Notes under the pieces: model-generated
Seen by the model: the letters and a program-made list of their open reading frames with translations, nothing else
Told to the model about the DNA's origin: nothing
Databases searched by the model: none
Source of the DNA: an uncultured Acidimicrobiales bacterium
Lineage (GTDB): Bacteria; Actinomycetota; Acidimicrobiia; Acidimicrobiales; Aldehydirespiratoraceae
Length of the DNA stretch: 64,000 nucleotides
Reading direction: 5' to 3'
NCBI GenBank assembly: GCA_951812975.1
Contig: CATOTC010000004.1
Coordinates: 67,636-131,635 of the forward strand
Shown here: positions 57,091-64,000 of the stretch, piece after piece
Layout of the letters: every line of letters begins with the position of its first letter
Numbering within the stretch: position 1 is the stretch's first letter
Position numbers and translations under genes: made by a program

Positions 57091-59526
57091 ATGAGGACCA
57101 TGCGCCGCCCTCGACGCTCCGTTCGACGCCATCTGGCAGCGCTCATATCAATCGCCGTGATCGCTAGCGGCTGCAGCTTCGAAACCAAGGACTTCGACGC
57201 TCTGTTCGGATCCGACTTCTCCGTCGGCGACCTCGAAACGGCACAGTCCTCGGTCGTGCTCGACCGCAACGGCAGGCTCATCACAAGCCTTCGGGGAGAA
57301 CAGAACCGCATCGACGTGCCCATCGCGGACATCCCCGAAGTCGTGCAGAACGCGGTGATCGCCATTGAGGACGAGCGTTTCTGGGACCACAACGGCATCG
57401 ACCTCAAAGCGATCATGCGCGCGGCGCGGTCCAACGTGAGCGCCGGCGGGATCAGCGAGGGTGGTTCAACCATCACTCAGCAGTACGTGGGCAACGTGTT
57501 CCTCGATCGCAGCGACAACACCGGCAGCCGCAAGATCGAAGAGCTATTCATGGCCCTGCGCTTCGAGCAGCGTTACACCAAGAACTTCATCCTCGAGCGC
57601 TACCTCAACTGGATCTACTTCGGCAACGGTGCATACGGCATCGAAGCCGCCGCCCGCCAGTACTTCGGCGCCCCGAACTGCGCGCTCCAGGGCATTGTGG
57701 GCGACGACTGCTTGAAGGTGACCGAACTCACTCTCGTCGAGGCCGCGACCCTGGCAGGCTTCATCCAGGCGCCGAGCCGCTACAACCCCTATCTGAACCC
57801 CGACGAGGCACGAGACCGGCGGGACCTCGTGCTGTTGCGCATGTACCTGAACGAGTACATCACACTCGAGGAGTACGAGTTCGCACGACTGGAGCCGATC
57901 GAACTGGTCGACGACGTGCCAATCCTCGAGGAGCAGTATCCGGCTGCCTACTTCGTTGAAGACGTGAAGCAGTGGTTCCTCGACAACGAGGCGTTCGGCG
58001 AGACCCGCGACGACCGCGCACGCCTCCTCTTCGAGGGCGGGCTCACCATCCACGCCACCATCGACCTGGAACTTCAAGCGCGTACCGAAGCGGCCGTCGA
58101 GCGTGCACTCCCCCGTTTCCGTGAGGACGGCAGAGAGAACCCCGACGCGGCCGCGGTGGTGATGGGCACGACCCCCAGCGACGACGGCCACATCCTCGCC
58201 ATGTTCGGCGGCAGAGACTTCTTCGGGGACCGCGAGGACGCAAAGTTCAATCTGGCCTCAGGGTCGGGGCGCCAAGCCGGTTCGGCCATGAAACCCATCG
58301 GCCTCGCCGCTGCGGTTCAGGGCGGCATTCCCGTGACCAGCGTCTGGGAGGCTCCCAGCGAGATCGAGATCGACAACTTCCCGGTCTGCGGTGAACCTTG
58401 GGAAGTGGAGGGTGGAGCCGGCGATGAGAGCATCACCTTGATCGACGCGACCCGCTGGTCGATCAACACGGTCTACGCACAACTGATCGAACGCATCCGT
58501 CCCCCCAGTTTCGTGCAGATGGCCGAGAAGCTGGGTTTCGGAGTCGGCCGGATCGCACCAGTGTGCGCCGCGGTGCTCGGCACGGAGAACGTCAACATGG
58601 TCGAGCTGTCCACCGCGTTCTCCACCTTCAAACGCTCCGGGGTACGGGTGGACCCGATTATGGTCACCCACATCACCAACCCCGACGGGACACTGCTGTA
58701 CGAAGCGGCCCCCAACCCCGCACCGGTTCTGAGCGCATCGGTCGCCAACCAGATCTCCTGGGTGCTGACGGGGACCATCGTCAACGGAACCGGCACCCGA
58801 GCGCAACTAGACGGTGGTCGCACGGCCGCGGGCAAGACGGGGACGTCGCAGAACAACGCCGACGCCACCTTTGTCGGTTACACGGCTCATCGCACCGCCG
58901 CGGTGTGGGTCGGCTATCCCGTCGGGCAGGTGCCGATGACCAACGAGTTCGGGGGGCGTCCGGTCGCCGGCGGCACCTTCCCAGCGTTGATCTGGAAAGA
59001 GGTCATGGATGAGATGCACGACGGCCTGCCTGTCGAGGAGTTTCAGACCCCCCCGACGAGTTCGACCACCACAACGCTGCCCAATGCGCCCGATCTGATC
59101 GTGGTGCCCGACCTGTTCGGACGCGCAATCGACGAGGAGCTCAGACTCCAGATGGAAGAGGAGTTCTTCACCATCACCGTCGTTGAGCGGGTGACCACCG
59201 ACTATGAGTCCGGAACGATCTTCATGCAGGTTCCCGCGGCGGGATCCGAGGCGCCCGGCGGCGTCATCATCACCGTCGAGATCGCAGTCGGACCCCAGAC
59301 CGACCCGGTCCCGAGCGTCGTCGGCCTGCTCGAGAGCGAAGCCAAGCAGTCACTGACCAGCGCCGGACTCGGCGTCAACACCCGGATCATCCAGAATCCG
59401 GATCCTGACGGCGAGACTCGGCCCGGGAGGGTCTGGGCCCAGAACCCGGTTGCAGGCACGACCGATGCAGGCGATCAGATCGCCACCATCTGGGTCAACC
59501 CGCGGGACGGATCAGAAGACCTGTAA
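57091..59526 (+). CDS. Class A penicillin-binding protein with two PASTA domains
   Basis: 811 residues from the ATG at 57091 (GGAAG 4-5 nt upstream); a GTG at 57046 would add 15 residues. A lipobox-like segment, LISIAVIASGCSF, follows the basic start, so it may be a lipoprotein rather than a plain type II membrane protein. The glycosyltransferase domain has AIEDERFWDHNGID and GGSTITQQYVGN. The transpeptidase has SAMK (S-x-x-K), SINTVYAQL (S-x-N) and GKTGTSQNN (KTG). Two PASTA repeats follow (VVPDLFGRAIDEEL and VPSVVGLLESEAKQ). It polymerises and cross-links peptidoglycan and may sense muropeptides. It is divergent from tyrS. Confidence 0.9.
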   Translation: MRTMRRPRRSVRRHLAALISIAVIASGCSFETKDFDALFGSDFSVGDLETAQSSVVLDRNGRLITSLRGEQNRIDVPIADIPEVVQNAVIAIEDERFWDHNGIDLKAIMRAARSNVSAGGISEGGSTITQQYVGNVFLDRSDNTGSRKIEELFMALRFEQRYTKNFILERYLNWIYFGNGAYGIEAAARQYFGAPNCALQGIVGDDCLKVTELTLVEAATLAGFIQAPSRYNPYLNPDEARDRRDLVLLRMYLNEYITLEEYEFARLEPIELVDDVPILEEQYPAAYFVEDVKQWFLDNEAFGETRDDRARLLFEGGLTIHATIDLELQARTEAAVERALPRFREDGRENPDAAAVVMGTTPSDDGHILAMFGGRDFFGDREDAKFNLASGSGRQAGSAMKPIGLAAAVQGGIPVTSVWEAPSEIEIDNFPVCGEPWEVEGGAGDESITLIDATRWSINTVYAQLIERIRPPSFVQMAEKLGFGVGRIAPVCAAVLGTENVNMVELSTAFSTFKRSGVRVDPIMVTHITNPDGTLLYEAAPNPAPVLSASVANQISWVLTGTIVNGTGTRAQLDGGRTAAGKTGTSQNNADATFVGYTAHRTAAVWVGYPVGQVPMTNEFGGRPVAGGTFPALIWKEVMDEMHDGLPVEEFQTPPTSSTTTTLPNAPDLIVVPDLFGRAIDEELRLQMEEEFFTITVVERVTTDYESGTIFMQVPAAGSEAPGGVIITVEIAVGPQTDPVPSVVGLLESEAKQSLTSAGLGVNTRIIQNPDPDGETRPGRVWAQNPVAGTTDAGDQIATIWVNPRDGSEDL

Positions 59527-60098
59527 TGGAAACACCAACGACTAACACACCAGCGATGGACTCACCAGCGAGGCTGAAACGTGTGTCGACCAGGGTGGCA
59601 CTGACCCTGGTGGTGCTGGCCATAGTCGCCATGTGGGTCTGGATCTACCTGTTCGCGCCCCGCGACAATCCAGACCGCCTTGAGAGCAGGGAATTCGCCG
59701 CTGATGCCGAAGCCGTCTGCCTGCCGCTGCAGACCGAGATCAACGCGTTGCCCACCGGCCGCGATGTCGACACCGTGGCCGAACGCACCGAACAGATAAT
59801 CGCGGGCACGGAGCTGACCGCAACAATGGTCGCAGCCCTGCGGGGTGCCGTCGACACGCACGTGACCGACAGCCACGATCTGCTGATTCTCGACGCCTGG
59901 TTCGCCGACTGGGATGCGTATCTTCAGGATCGTTGGCGTCATGTCTCCAAGCTGCAGGAACTCGGTGAATCCGCCGAGGGTTCCGATCTCCGGTTCATTC
60001 TCACCGAGCGGGCAGAAGGCGGCATCTACACCCGCCGCATCGACGGTCTCGCCAACGTGAACGACATGGAAAGCTGCCACACACCCCTCGACCTCTAG
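59526..60098 (+). CDS. Small membrane-anchored hypothetical protein
   Basis: 190 residues; the ATG shares a base with the PBP stop (TAATG). One transmembrane helix (ALTLVVLAIVAMWVWIYLF, about 25-43) is followed by an exported helical domain with two cysteines, at AVCLPL and MESCHT, that may form a disulfide. No family is recognised. Translational coupling suggests a partner of the penicillin-binding protein at the cell surface. Confidence 0.7.
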   Translation: METPTTNTPAMDSPARLKRVSTRVALTLVVLAIVAMWVWIYLFAPRDNPDRLESREFAADAEAVCLPLQTEINALPTGRDVDTVAERTEQIIAGTELTATMVAALRGAVDTHVTDSHDLLILDAWFADWDAYLQDRWRHVSKLQELGESAEGSDLRFILTERAEGGIYTRRIDGLANVNDMESCHTPLDL

Positions 60099-60108
60099 CA
60101 GGACGCAG

Positions 60109-60699
60109 CTAATCGAGTCTGCGGGCCAGCGCCAGGCCGGTTTCGGCCATCCGTCGAAGTCCAGGGTCAACTCCCAGAGACTCCAATTCCTCAAGAGCCG
60201 CCCAACGCTGGGCAGTCGACTCATGGTTTGCGTCGACCACGGCCGCGCCTGGTGCCAGAGCCAGGAACCGCACGTCGTAGTGGAGGTGAGCGTCCTCATT
60301 CGGGGGGTCCACCTGATGGACGTCGAGGTCGATGGCAGCGGGCCAGATCCGTATGCCGGCCATACCGGTCTCCTCGGTCGCCTCTGACAGCGCTACGGCC
60401 AAGAGGTTGGCGTTGCCGTCTGCGTGACCACCCGGTTGCACCCAGATCCTGAGCTTGGTGTGATGCAGAAGCAACATCCGGTCCCGCTCCGCGTTCACCA
60501 ACAGAGCGCTCGCGGTGAAATGGCCCGGCCGTTCCCGACGGTCCAGTGGTGCCGGACGCTGCGCGAGCAGCAGACGCATGGCTTGGAGCGCCTCGGTCTG
60601 ATCCGGGCTGTCCAACGGCTCGATCGTCTCAGAGACGTCGCCGAGGCGCGCCGAATACTGCAGACGTTCATCGCTCGCCGTGATCCACCCTTGGGGCAT
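60109..60699 (-). CDS. NUDIX hydrolase
   Basis: 196 residues from the ATG at 60699, 13 bp after argH; the frame is open further up but inside argH. The nudix box, GGHADGNANLLAVALSEATEETGM, keeps the EExG end but has Asn for the first Glu and Ser for the Arg, as in a subfamily of HAD(E/G)xNLL nudix proteins. FTASALLVNAERDRMLLLHHTKLRIWVQPG is the beta sheet before it. The substrate is unknown. It is the last gene of the arginine operon but probably not part of the pathway. Confidence 0.8.
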   Translation of the reverse strand: MPQGWITASDERLQYSARLGDVSETIEPLDSPDQTEALQAMRLLLAQRPAPLDRRERPGHFTASALLVNAERDRMLLLHHTKLRIWVQPGGHADGNANLLAVALSEATEETGMAGIRIWPAAIDLDVHQVDPPNEDAHLHYDVRFLALAPGAAVVDANHESTAQRWAALEELESLGVDPGLRRMAETGLALARRLD

Positions 60700-60712
60700 T
60701 GAGGTCTCGACG

Positions 60713-62080
60713 TTACAGCCGGTCCAGACCCAGTAACGCCCGGAAACGTCGGATCTGTTCGGCGACCGCTGCTGGAGAGCCGCCGCCGTGGGTGTTGCGG
60801 CGGGTGGCGGACACGCCGGGTGCTGCGAGCCGCGCCGCATCGGGCCCGAGGGCGTCGCTGGCCGCGACCAGTTCGACAAAGCCACCCTCGCCGTCAATCG
60901 ACCGCCGGACCAGGTCGCCGACCACCGCGTGTGCTTGGCGGAAGGGCATGCCCCGCGACACCAGCCACTCAGCAAGGTCTGTCGCCGCGGCATAGGGGGA
61001 GGCCGCAGCCTCGGCCATGCGATCAGTGTTGAACTCGAGGGTCGAGATCATTCCGTTGAGGGCCGAAACCGTGAGTTGCACCGTGTCGACGGCGTCGAAC
61101 AGGGGCTCCTTGTCTTCCTGAAGGTCCTTGTTGTAGGTCAACGGCAGCCCCTTGAGGGTGGCGAGAAGCCCGGTCAGGTGACCGATCAAGCGACCCGCCT
61201 TGCCGCGGGCGAGCTCGGCAATGTCGGGGTTCTTCTTCTGCGGCATCATCGACGAACCGGTCGAGAAGGCCTCGTCGAGGGCGACGAAACCGAACTCGCT
61301 CGAAGCCCACAGGACCAGCTCCTCTCCGATCCGGCTCAGGTGGACGCCCAACAGGGCCAGAGCGAACAGCACCTCGGCCACGAAGTCGCGGTCGCTGACC
61401 GCATCGAGGCTGTTGTCGAATACGCCCGCGAAGCCGAGATCGTCGGCACACATATGGGGATCGAGCGGCAGCGACGAGCCCGCCAGCGCGCCGGCGCCGA
61501 GCGGAGAGACGTCGAGCCGTGCCCTGGCAGCAACGAGGCGGTCCACGTCGCGGGCCAATGCCCAGCCGTGAGCCAACAGGTGATGTGCCAGCAGGACCGG
61601 TTGAGCCTGCTGGAGGTGGGTGTATCCGGGAAGGTGGGCGTCACCGACCGACTCGGCCGATTCGAGCAGTGTCCGCTGCAGTCCCTGCACAAGCGCCACG
61701 ACCCCATCGACGGCGCCCTTCGTCCACAGACGGAGATCGGTGGCCACCTGGTCGTTGCGGCTCCGACCGGTGTGGAGTTTCGCTCCCGACTCCGCCAGTT
61801 CGCAGACCCGCCTCTCAACGGCGGTGTGGATGTCCTCGTCGCTCTCAGCGAACTCGAACGAACCGTCGCTGAGCTCTGCAAGGACTTGATCGAGGGCCAA
61901 AAGGATCTCATCACGTTCAGAGTCCGCCAACAGGCCGACCTCGCACAGCATCCGCACGTGCGCGCGCGAGCCGGCGATGTCCTGTGGGAACATTCGCTGA
62001 TCGAAGTGCAGCGAGTCGTTGAGCGCCTGCAACGATTGCGAAGGGTCTGTCGAGAATCTTCCCTGCCATAGCGTCGCCAT
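60713..62080 (-). CDS. argH: Argininosuccinate lyase
   Basis: 455 residues from an ATG 3 bp after argG. The fumarase-family signature GSSMMPQKKNPDIAE contains the catalytic Ser; HTGRSRNDQVATDLRL and GYTHLQQAQPVLLAHH are the other conserved blocks. It splits argininosuccinate into arginine and fumarate. An intact gene in argF-R-G-H order. Confidence 0.96.
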   Translation of the reverse strand: MATLWQGRFSTDPSQSLQALNDSLHFDQRMFPQDIAGSRAHVRMLCEVGLLADSERDEILLALDQVLAELSDGSFEFAESDEDIHTAVERRVCELAESGAKLHTGRSRNDQVATDLRLWTKGAVDGVVALVQGLQRTLLESAESVGDAHLPGYTHLQQAQPVLLAHHLLAHGWALARDVDRLVAARARLDVSPLGAGALAGSSLPLDPHMCADDLGFAGVFDNSLDAVSDRDFVAEVLFALALLGVHLSRIGEELVLWASSEFGFVALDEAFSTGSSMMPQKKNPDIAELARGKAGRLIGHLTGLLATLKGLPLTYNKDLQEDKEPLFDAVDTVQLTVSALNGMISTLEFNTDRMAEAAASPYAAATDLAEWLVSRGMPFRQAHAVVGDLVRRSIDGEGGFVELVAASDALGPDAARLAAPGVSATRRNTHGGGSPAAVAEQIRRFRALLGLDRL

Positions 62081-62083
62081 GAC

Positions 62084-63286
62084 TCAACCCCGCTTCCGTG
62101 CAAGGTTCCGCAACCGCAGCGCGTTGAGCTTGATGAAGCCTTCAGCGTCACCTTGGTTGTACACACCCTCATCCTCTTCGAAGGTGGCGATCTTGTCGTC
62201 GAACAACGAGTCCGGTGAGGCGCGGCCGACGATATCGACGTTGCCCTTGTAGAGCTTCGCCCGGACCTCGCCGTTGACGCAGCGCTGGCTGTGGTCGATC
62301 GCGACCTGGAGCATCTCCCGTTCAGGGCTCCACCAGTATCCGTTGTAGATCAGCTCGGCGTATCTCGGCATCAACGAGTCCTTTAGGTGGGCCACCTCGC
62401 GGTCGAGCGTTATCGACTCGATAGCCCGGTGGGCGCGCAGCATGATGGTCCCCCCCGGCGTCTCATAGGCGCCGCGGCTCTTCATCCCCACGTAGCGGTT
62501 CTCGACGATGTCGAGCCGTCCGATGCCGTTGGCGCCACCGAGGTCGTTGAGACGGGTGAGCACCTCTGCGGGGCTCATGGCTGTGCCGTCGATGGCGACG
62601 ATGTCGCCGCACTCGTAGGTGAGATCCACGTAGGTCGCCTCGTTGGGCGCCTCGGCGGGGCTGACCGACCAGCGCCACATCTCCGCGGGCGGCTCGGTCC
62701 AGGGGTCCTCCAAAGGACCGCCCTCATAGGAGATGTGGAGCAGGTTGGCGTCCATCGAGAACGGCGATTTGGCGCCTCTGGTCATCTCGATGGGAATGTT
62801 GCGGGCCGAGGCGTAGGCCATCAGCGACTCCCGGGAGCCCAGATCCCAGATCCGCCAGGGCGCGATGACCTTGATGTCGGGTGAGAGCGCGTAGGCGCCG
62901 AGTTCGAAGCGGACCTGGTCGTTGCCCTTGCCCGTAGCGCCGTGGCTGACTGCGTCGGCTTGATGTTCTGCTGCTATCTCGACGAGGCGTTTGGCGATCA
63001 GCGGCCGGGCGATCGAGGTGCCCAGAAGGTACTCGCCCTCATAGATCGTGTTGGCCCGAAACATCGGGTAGACGAAGTCGCGGGTGAACTCTTCGCGCAG
63101 GTCTTCAATATGGATGTTCTCCTCCGGCACACCCATCGACAGCGCTTTGGCGCGCGCCGGTTCGACCTCTTCTTGCTGCCCGAGGTCGGCGGTGAAGGTG
63201 ATCACTTCGGCGTCGTAGTTCTCCCGCAGCCAATGCAGGATGATCGACGTGTCGAGCCCACCGCTGTAGGCCAGTACGACTTTCAT
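62084..63286 (-). CDS. argG: Argininosuccinate synthase
   Basis: 400 residues from an [18 protein letters not shown] is the PP-loop ATP site, [15 protein letters not shown] the citrulline/aspartate region, and [17 protein letters not shown] follows. It joins citrulline and aspartate. Its start lies one base after the stop of an 18-residue frame (GTG at 63344) that fills most of the gap to argR. Confidence 0.96.
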   Translation of the reverse strand: MKVVLAYSGGLDTSIILHWLRENYDAEVITFTADLGQQEEVEPARAKALSMGVPEENIHIEDLREEFTRDFVYPMFRANTIYEGEYLLGTSIARPLIAKRLVEIAAEHQADAVSHGATGKGNDQVRFELGAYALSPDIKVIAPWRIWDLGSRESLMAYASARNIPIEMTRGAKSPFSMDANLLHISYEGGPLEDPWTEPPAEMWRWSVSPAEAPNEATYVDLTYECGDIVAIDGTAMSPAEVLTRLNDLGGANGIGRLDIVENRYVGMKSRGAYETPGGTIMLRAHRAIESITLDREVAHLKDSLMPRYAELIYNGYWWSPEREMLQVAIDHSQRCVNGEVRAKLYKGNVDIVGRASPDSLFDDKIATFEEDEGVYNQGDAEGFIKLNALRLRNLARKRG

Positions 63287-63287
63287 G

Positions 63288-63344
63288 TCAGCAGATCTTT
63301 CGGTTCTCGTCGGATGGTTCGTTCGGTTCGTTCGGTTCGGTCAC
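63288..63344 (-). other. 18-codon repeat-containing frame between argR and argG
   Basis: GTG (63344-63342) five nt after the argR stop opens [18 protein letters not shown] with a TGA one base before the argG ATG. The DNA holds tandem CGAAC repeats. It is too short for a confident gene; a possible ribosome relay. Confidence 0.3.
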
Positions 63345-63349
63345 GGCTC

Positions 63350-63811
63350 TCACAGGCCAGCCAGGTCTCGCAGGCGTGAGGCGAGGCAGGCACCGCCGAC
63401 TTCTTCGGCGGCGACCACCATCAAGGTGTCGTCTCCAGCGACCGTACCGAGTATCTCTTCGATCCCGGCACGGTCGAGCGCAGACGCAACAACGTGGGCG
63501 GACCCCGGCGGCGTGCGCAGCAGCACCAGGTTTCCCGAGTGGGAGATGCCGGCGACCCAGTCCCCCATCACCCGGCGCAGATGATCCTCCGGAGCGATTC
63601 GGTCCATTGAGTGTTCGGGTATGGCGTAGACGGTCTCGCCGCCGGCCACGCGCACCTTGACCGCGCCGAGCTCATCGAGGTCGCGCGACACCGTTGCCTG
63701 CGTGGCTCGAATCTCCTCATGTTGCAGCAGGTCCACGAGTTGGCTCTGGTTGCTCACGGCGTGCTCGCCGAGCAGTGCTGCTATGCGGTGCTGTCGACGT
63801 GCTTTGCTCAT
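63350..63811 (-). CDS. argR: Arginine repressor ArgR
   Basis: 153 residues from an ATG overlapping the argF stop (ATGA). The winged helix includes NQSQLVDLL and the signature ATVSRDLDELGAVKV. The C-terminal half, with GTVAGDDTLMVVAAEE, binds arginine and forms the hexamer. It represses the arginine genes when arginine is plentiful, so it regulates its own operon. No clear ARG box is visible inside the window; the promoter lies beyond the right edge. Confidence 0.95.
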   Translation of the reverse strand: MSKARRQHRIAALLGEHAVSNQSQLVDLLQHEEIRATQATVSRDLDELGAVKVRVAGGETVYAIPEHSMDRIAPEDHLRRVMGDWVAGISHSGNLVLLRTPPGSAHVVASALDRAGIEEILGTVAGDDTLMVVAAEEVGGACLASRLRDLAGL

Positions 63812-64000
63812 CGGTTCGCCTCCCCGAGGAGCCAGACGAGCAGACCCCGTGCAGCATGCATCCGATTGGTGGCCTGCACCCAGATCCGGCTGTCGGGGCC
63901 GTCAAGCACGGCGTCGGTGGCCTCCTCGTTTCGATGCGCCGGCAGGCAGTGCAGGAAGATGGCCTGAGTCGAGGCCGCCTCCATCATCTTCTCATCGACC
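63808..64000 (-). CDS. argF: Ornithine carbamoyltransferase, C-terminal part
   Basis: The last 63 codons are in the window. FLHCLPAHRNEEATDAV contains the ornithine-binding HCLP motif, and the WVQATNRMHAARGLLVWLL ending is typical of the family. The rest lies beyond the right edge. It makes citrulline and starts the visible argF-argR-argG-argH operon. Confidence 0.95.
   Translation of the reverse strand, partial: VDEKMMEAASTQAIFLHCLPAHRNEEATDAVLDGPDSRIWVQATNRMHAARGLLVWLLGEANR

Overview
The window is a high-GC actinobacterial chromosome segment. Three things point to the class Acidimicrobiia or a near relative: the gene order (murI-rph-rdgB, tlyA-nadK-recN-pyrG-nudix-xerD, scpA-scpB-rluB, aroA-cmk-plsC), the roughly 3.1 kb 23S rRNA, and a fused KorA-type 2-oxoacid:ferredoxin oxidoreductase. 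This is inference from content; I ran no 16S comparison. Genes are tightly packed, many starts and stops overlap (ATGA, GTGA, TAATG), and many first genes of transcription units have a TANNNT hexamer 6-9 nt before the start codon. That spacing suggests leaderless mRNAs.

Layout. 1-10119: surface polysaccharide locus (four glycosyltransferases, a methyltransferase, a YfhO-like membrane protein, a coiled-coil protein and an O-antigen-ligase-like protein). 10278-12943: TrmA/RumA-type RNA methyltransferase, rpe, clpP and tRNA-Leu(UAG). 12944-23112: accessory region. It starts just after the tRNA with lower-GC, gene-poor DNA, then holds a two-gene cassette with a HEPN-like motif, a broken TetR gene, and a four-gene operon whose products combine DUF1998-type helicase, NurA nuclease, HerA ATPase and a DNA methyltransferase. 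That operon is damaged: the helicase survives only as its C-terminus next to an IS481 remnant, and herA has an amber codon in its TQxP motif. The stretch is bracketed by two copies of the 3' end of the neighbouring D-aminoacylase gene.

23113-38546: housekeeping genes (D-aminoacylase, transporter, rdgB, rph, murI, rpmG, rpmB, ispH, a cytochrome c fusion, plsC, cmk, aroA, tyrA, rluB, scpB, scpA, trpS, HD-domain protein). 38546-48983: long minus-strand cluster korA-korB-HAD-tlyA-nadK-recN-(mini-gene)-pyrG-nudix-xerD-HD. 49125-55743: a TPR-like gene, then the 16S-23S-5S operon with promoter, boxA and palindromic terminator. 55744-60098: tyrS, a PASTA class A penicillin-binding protein and a small membrane protein. 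60109-64000: arginine operon argF-argR-argG-argH plus a nudix gene.

The main observations beyond ordinary annotation are the decayed HerA/NurA/methylase/helicase module and its flanking repeats, short repeat-rich open frames that bridge gaps between co-transcribed genes, a probable CTG start for the HAD phosphatase, and a repeated element lying directly after the stop codons of trmA, trpS and tyrS.
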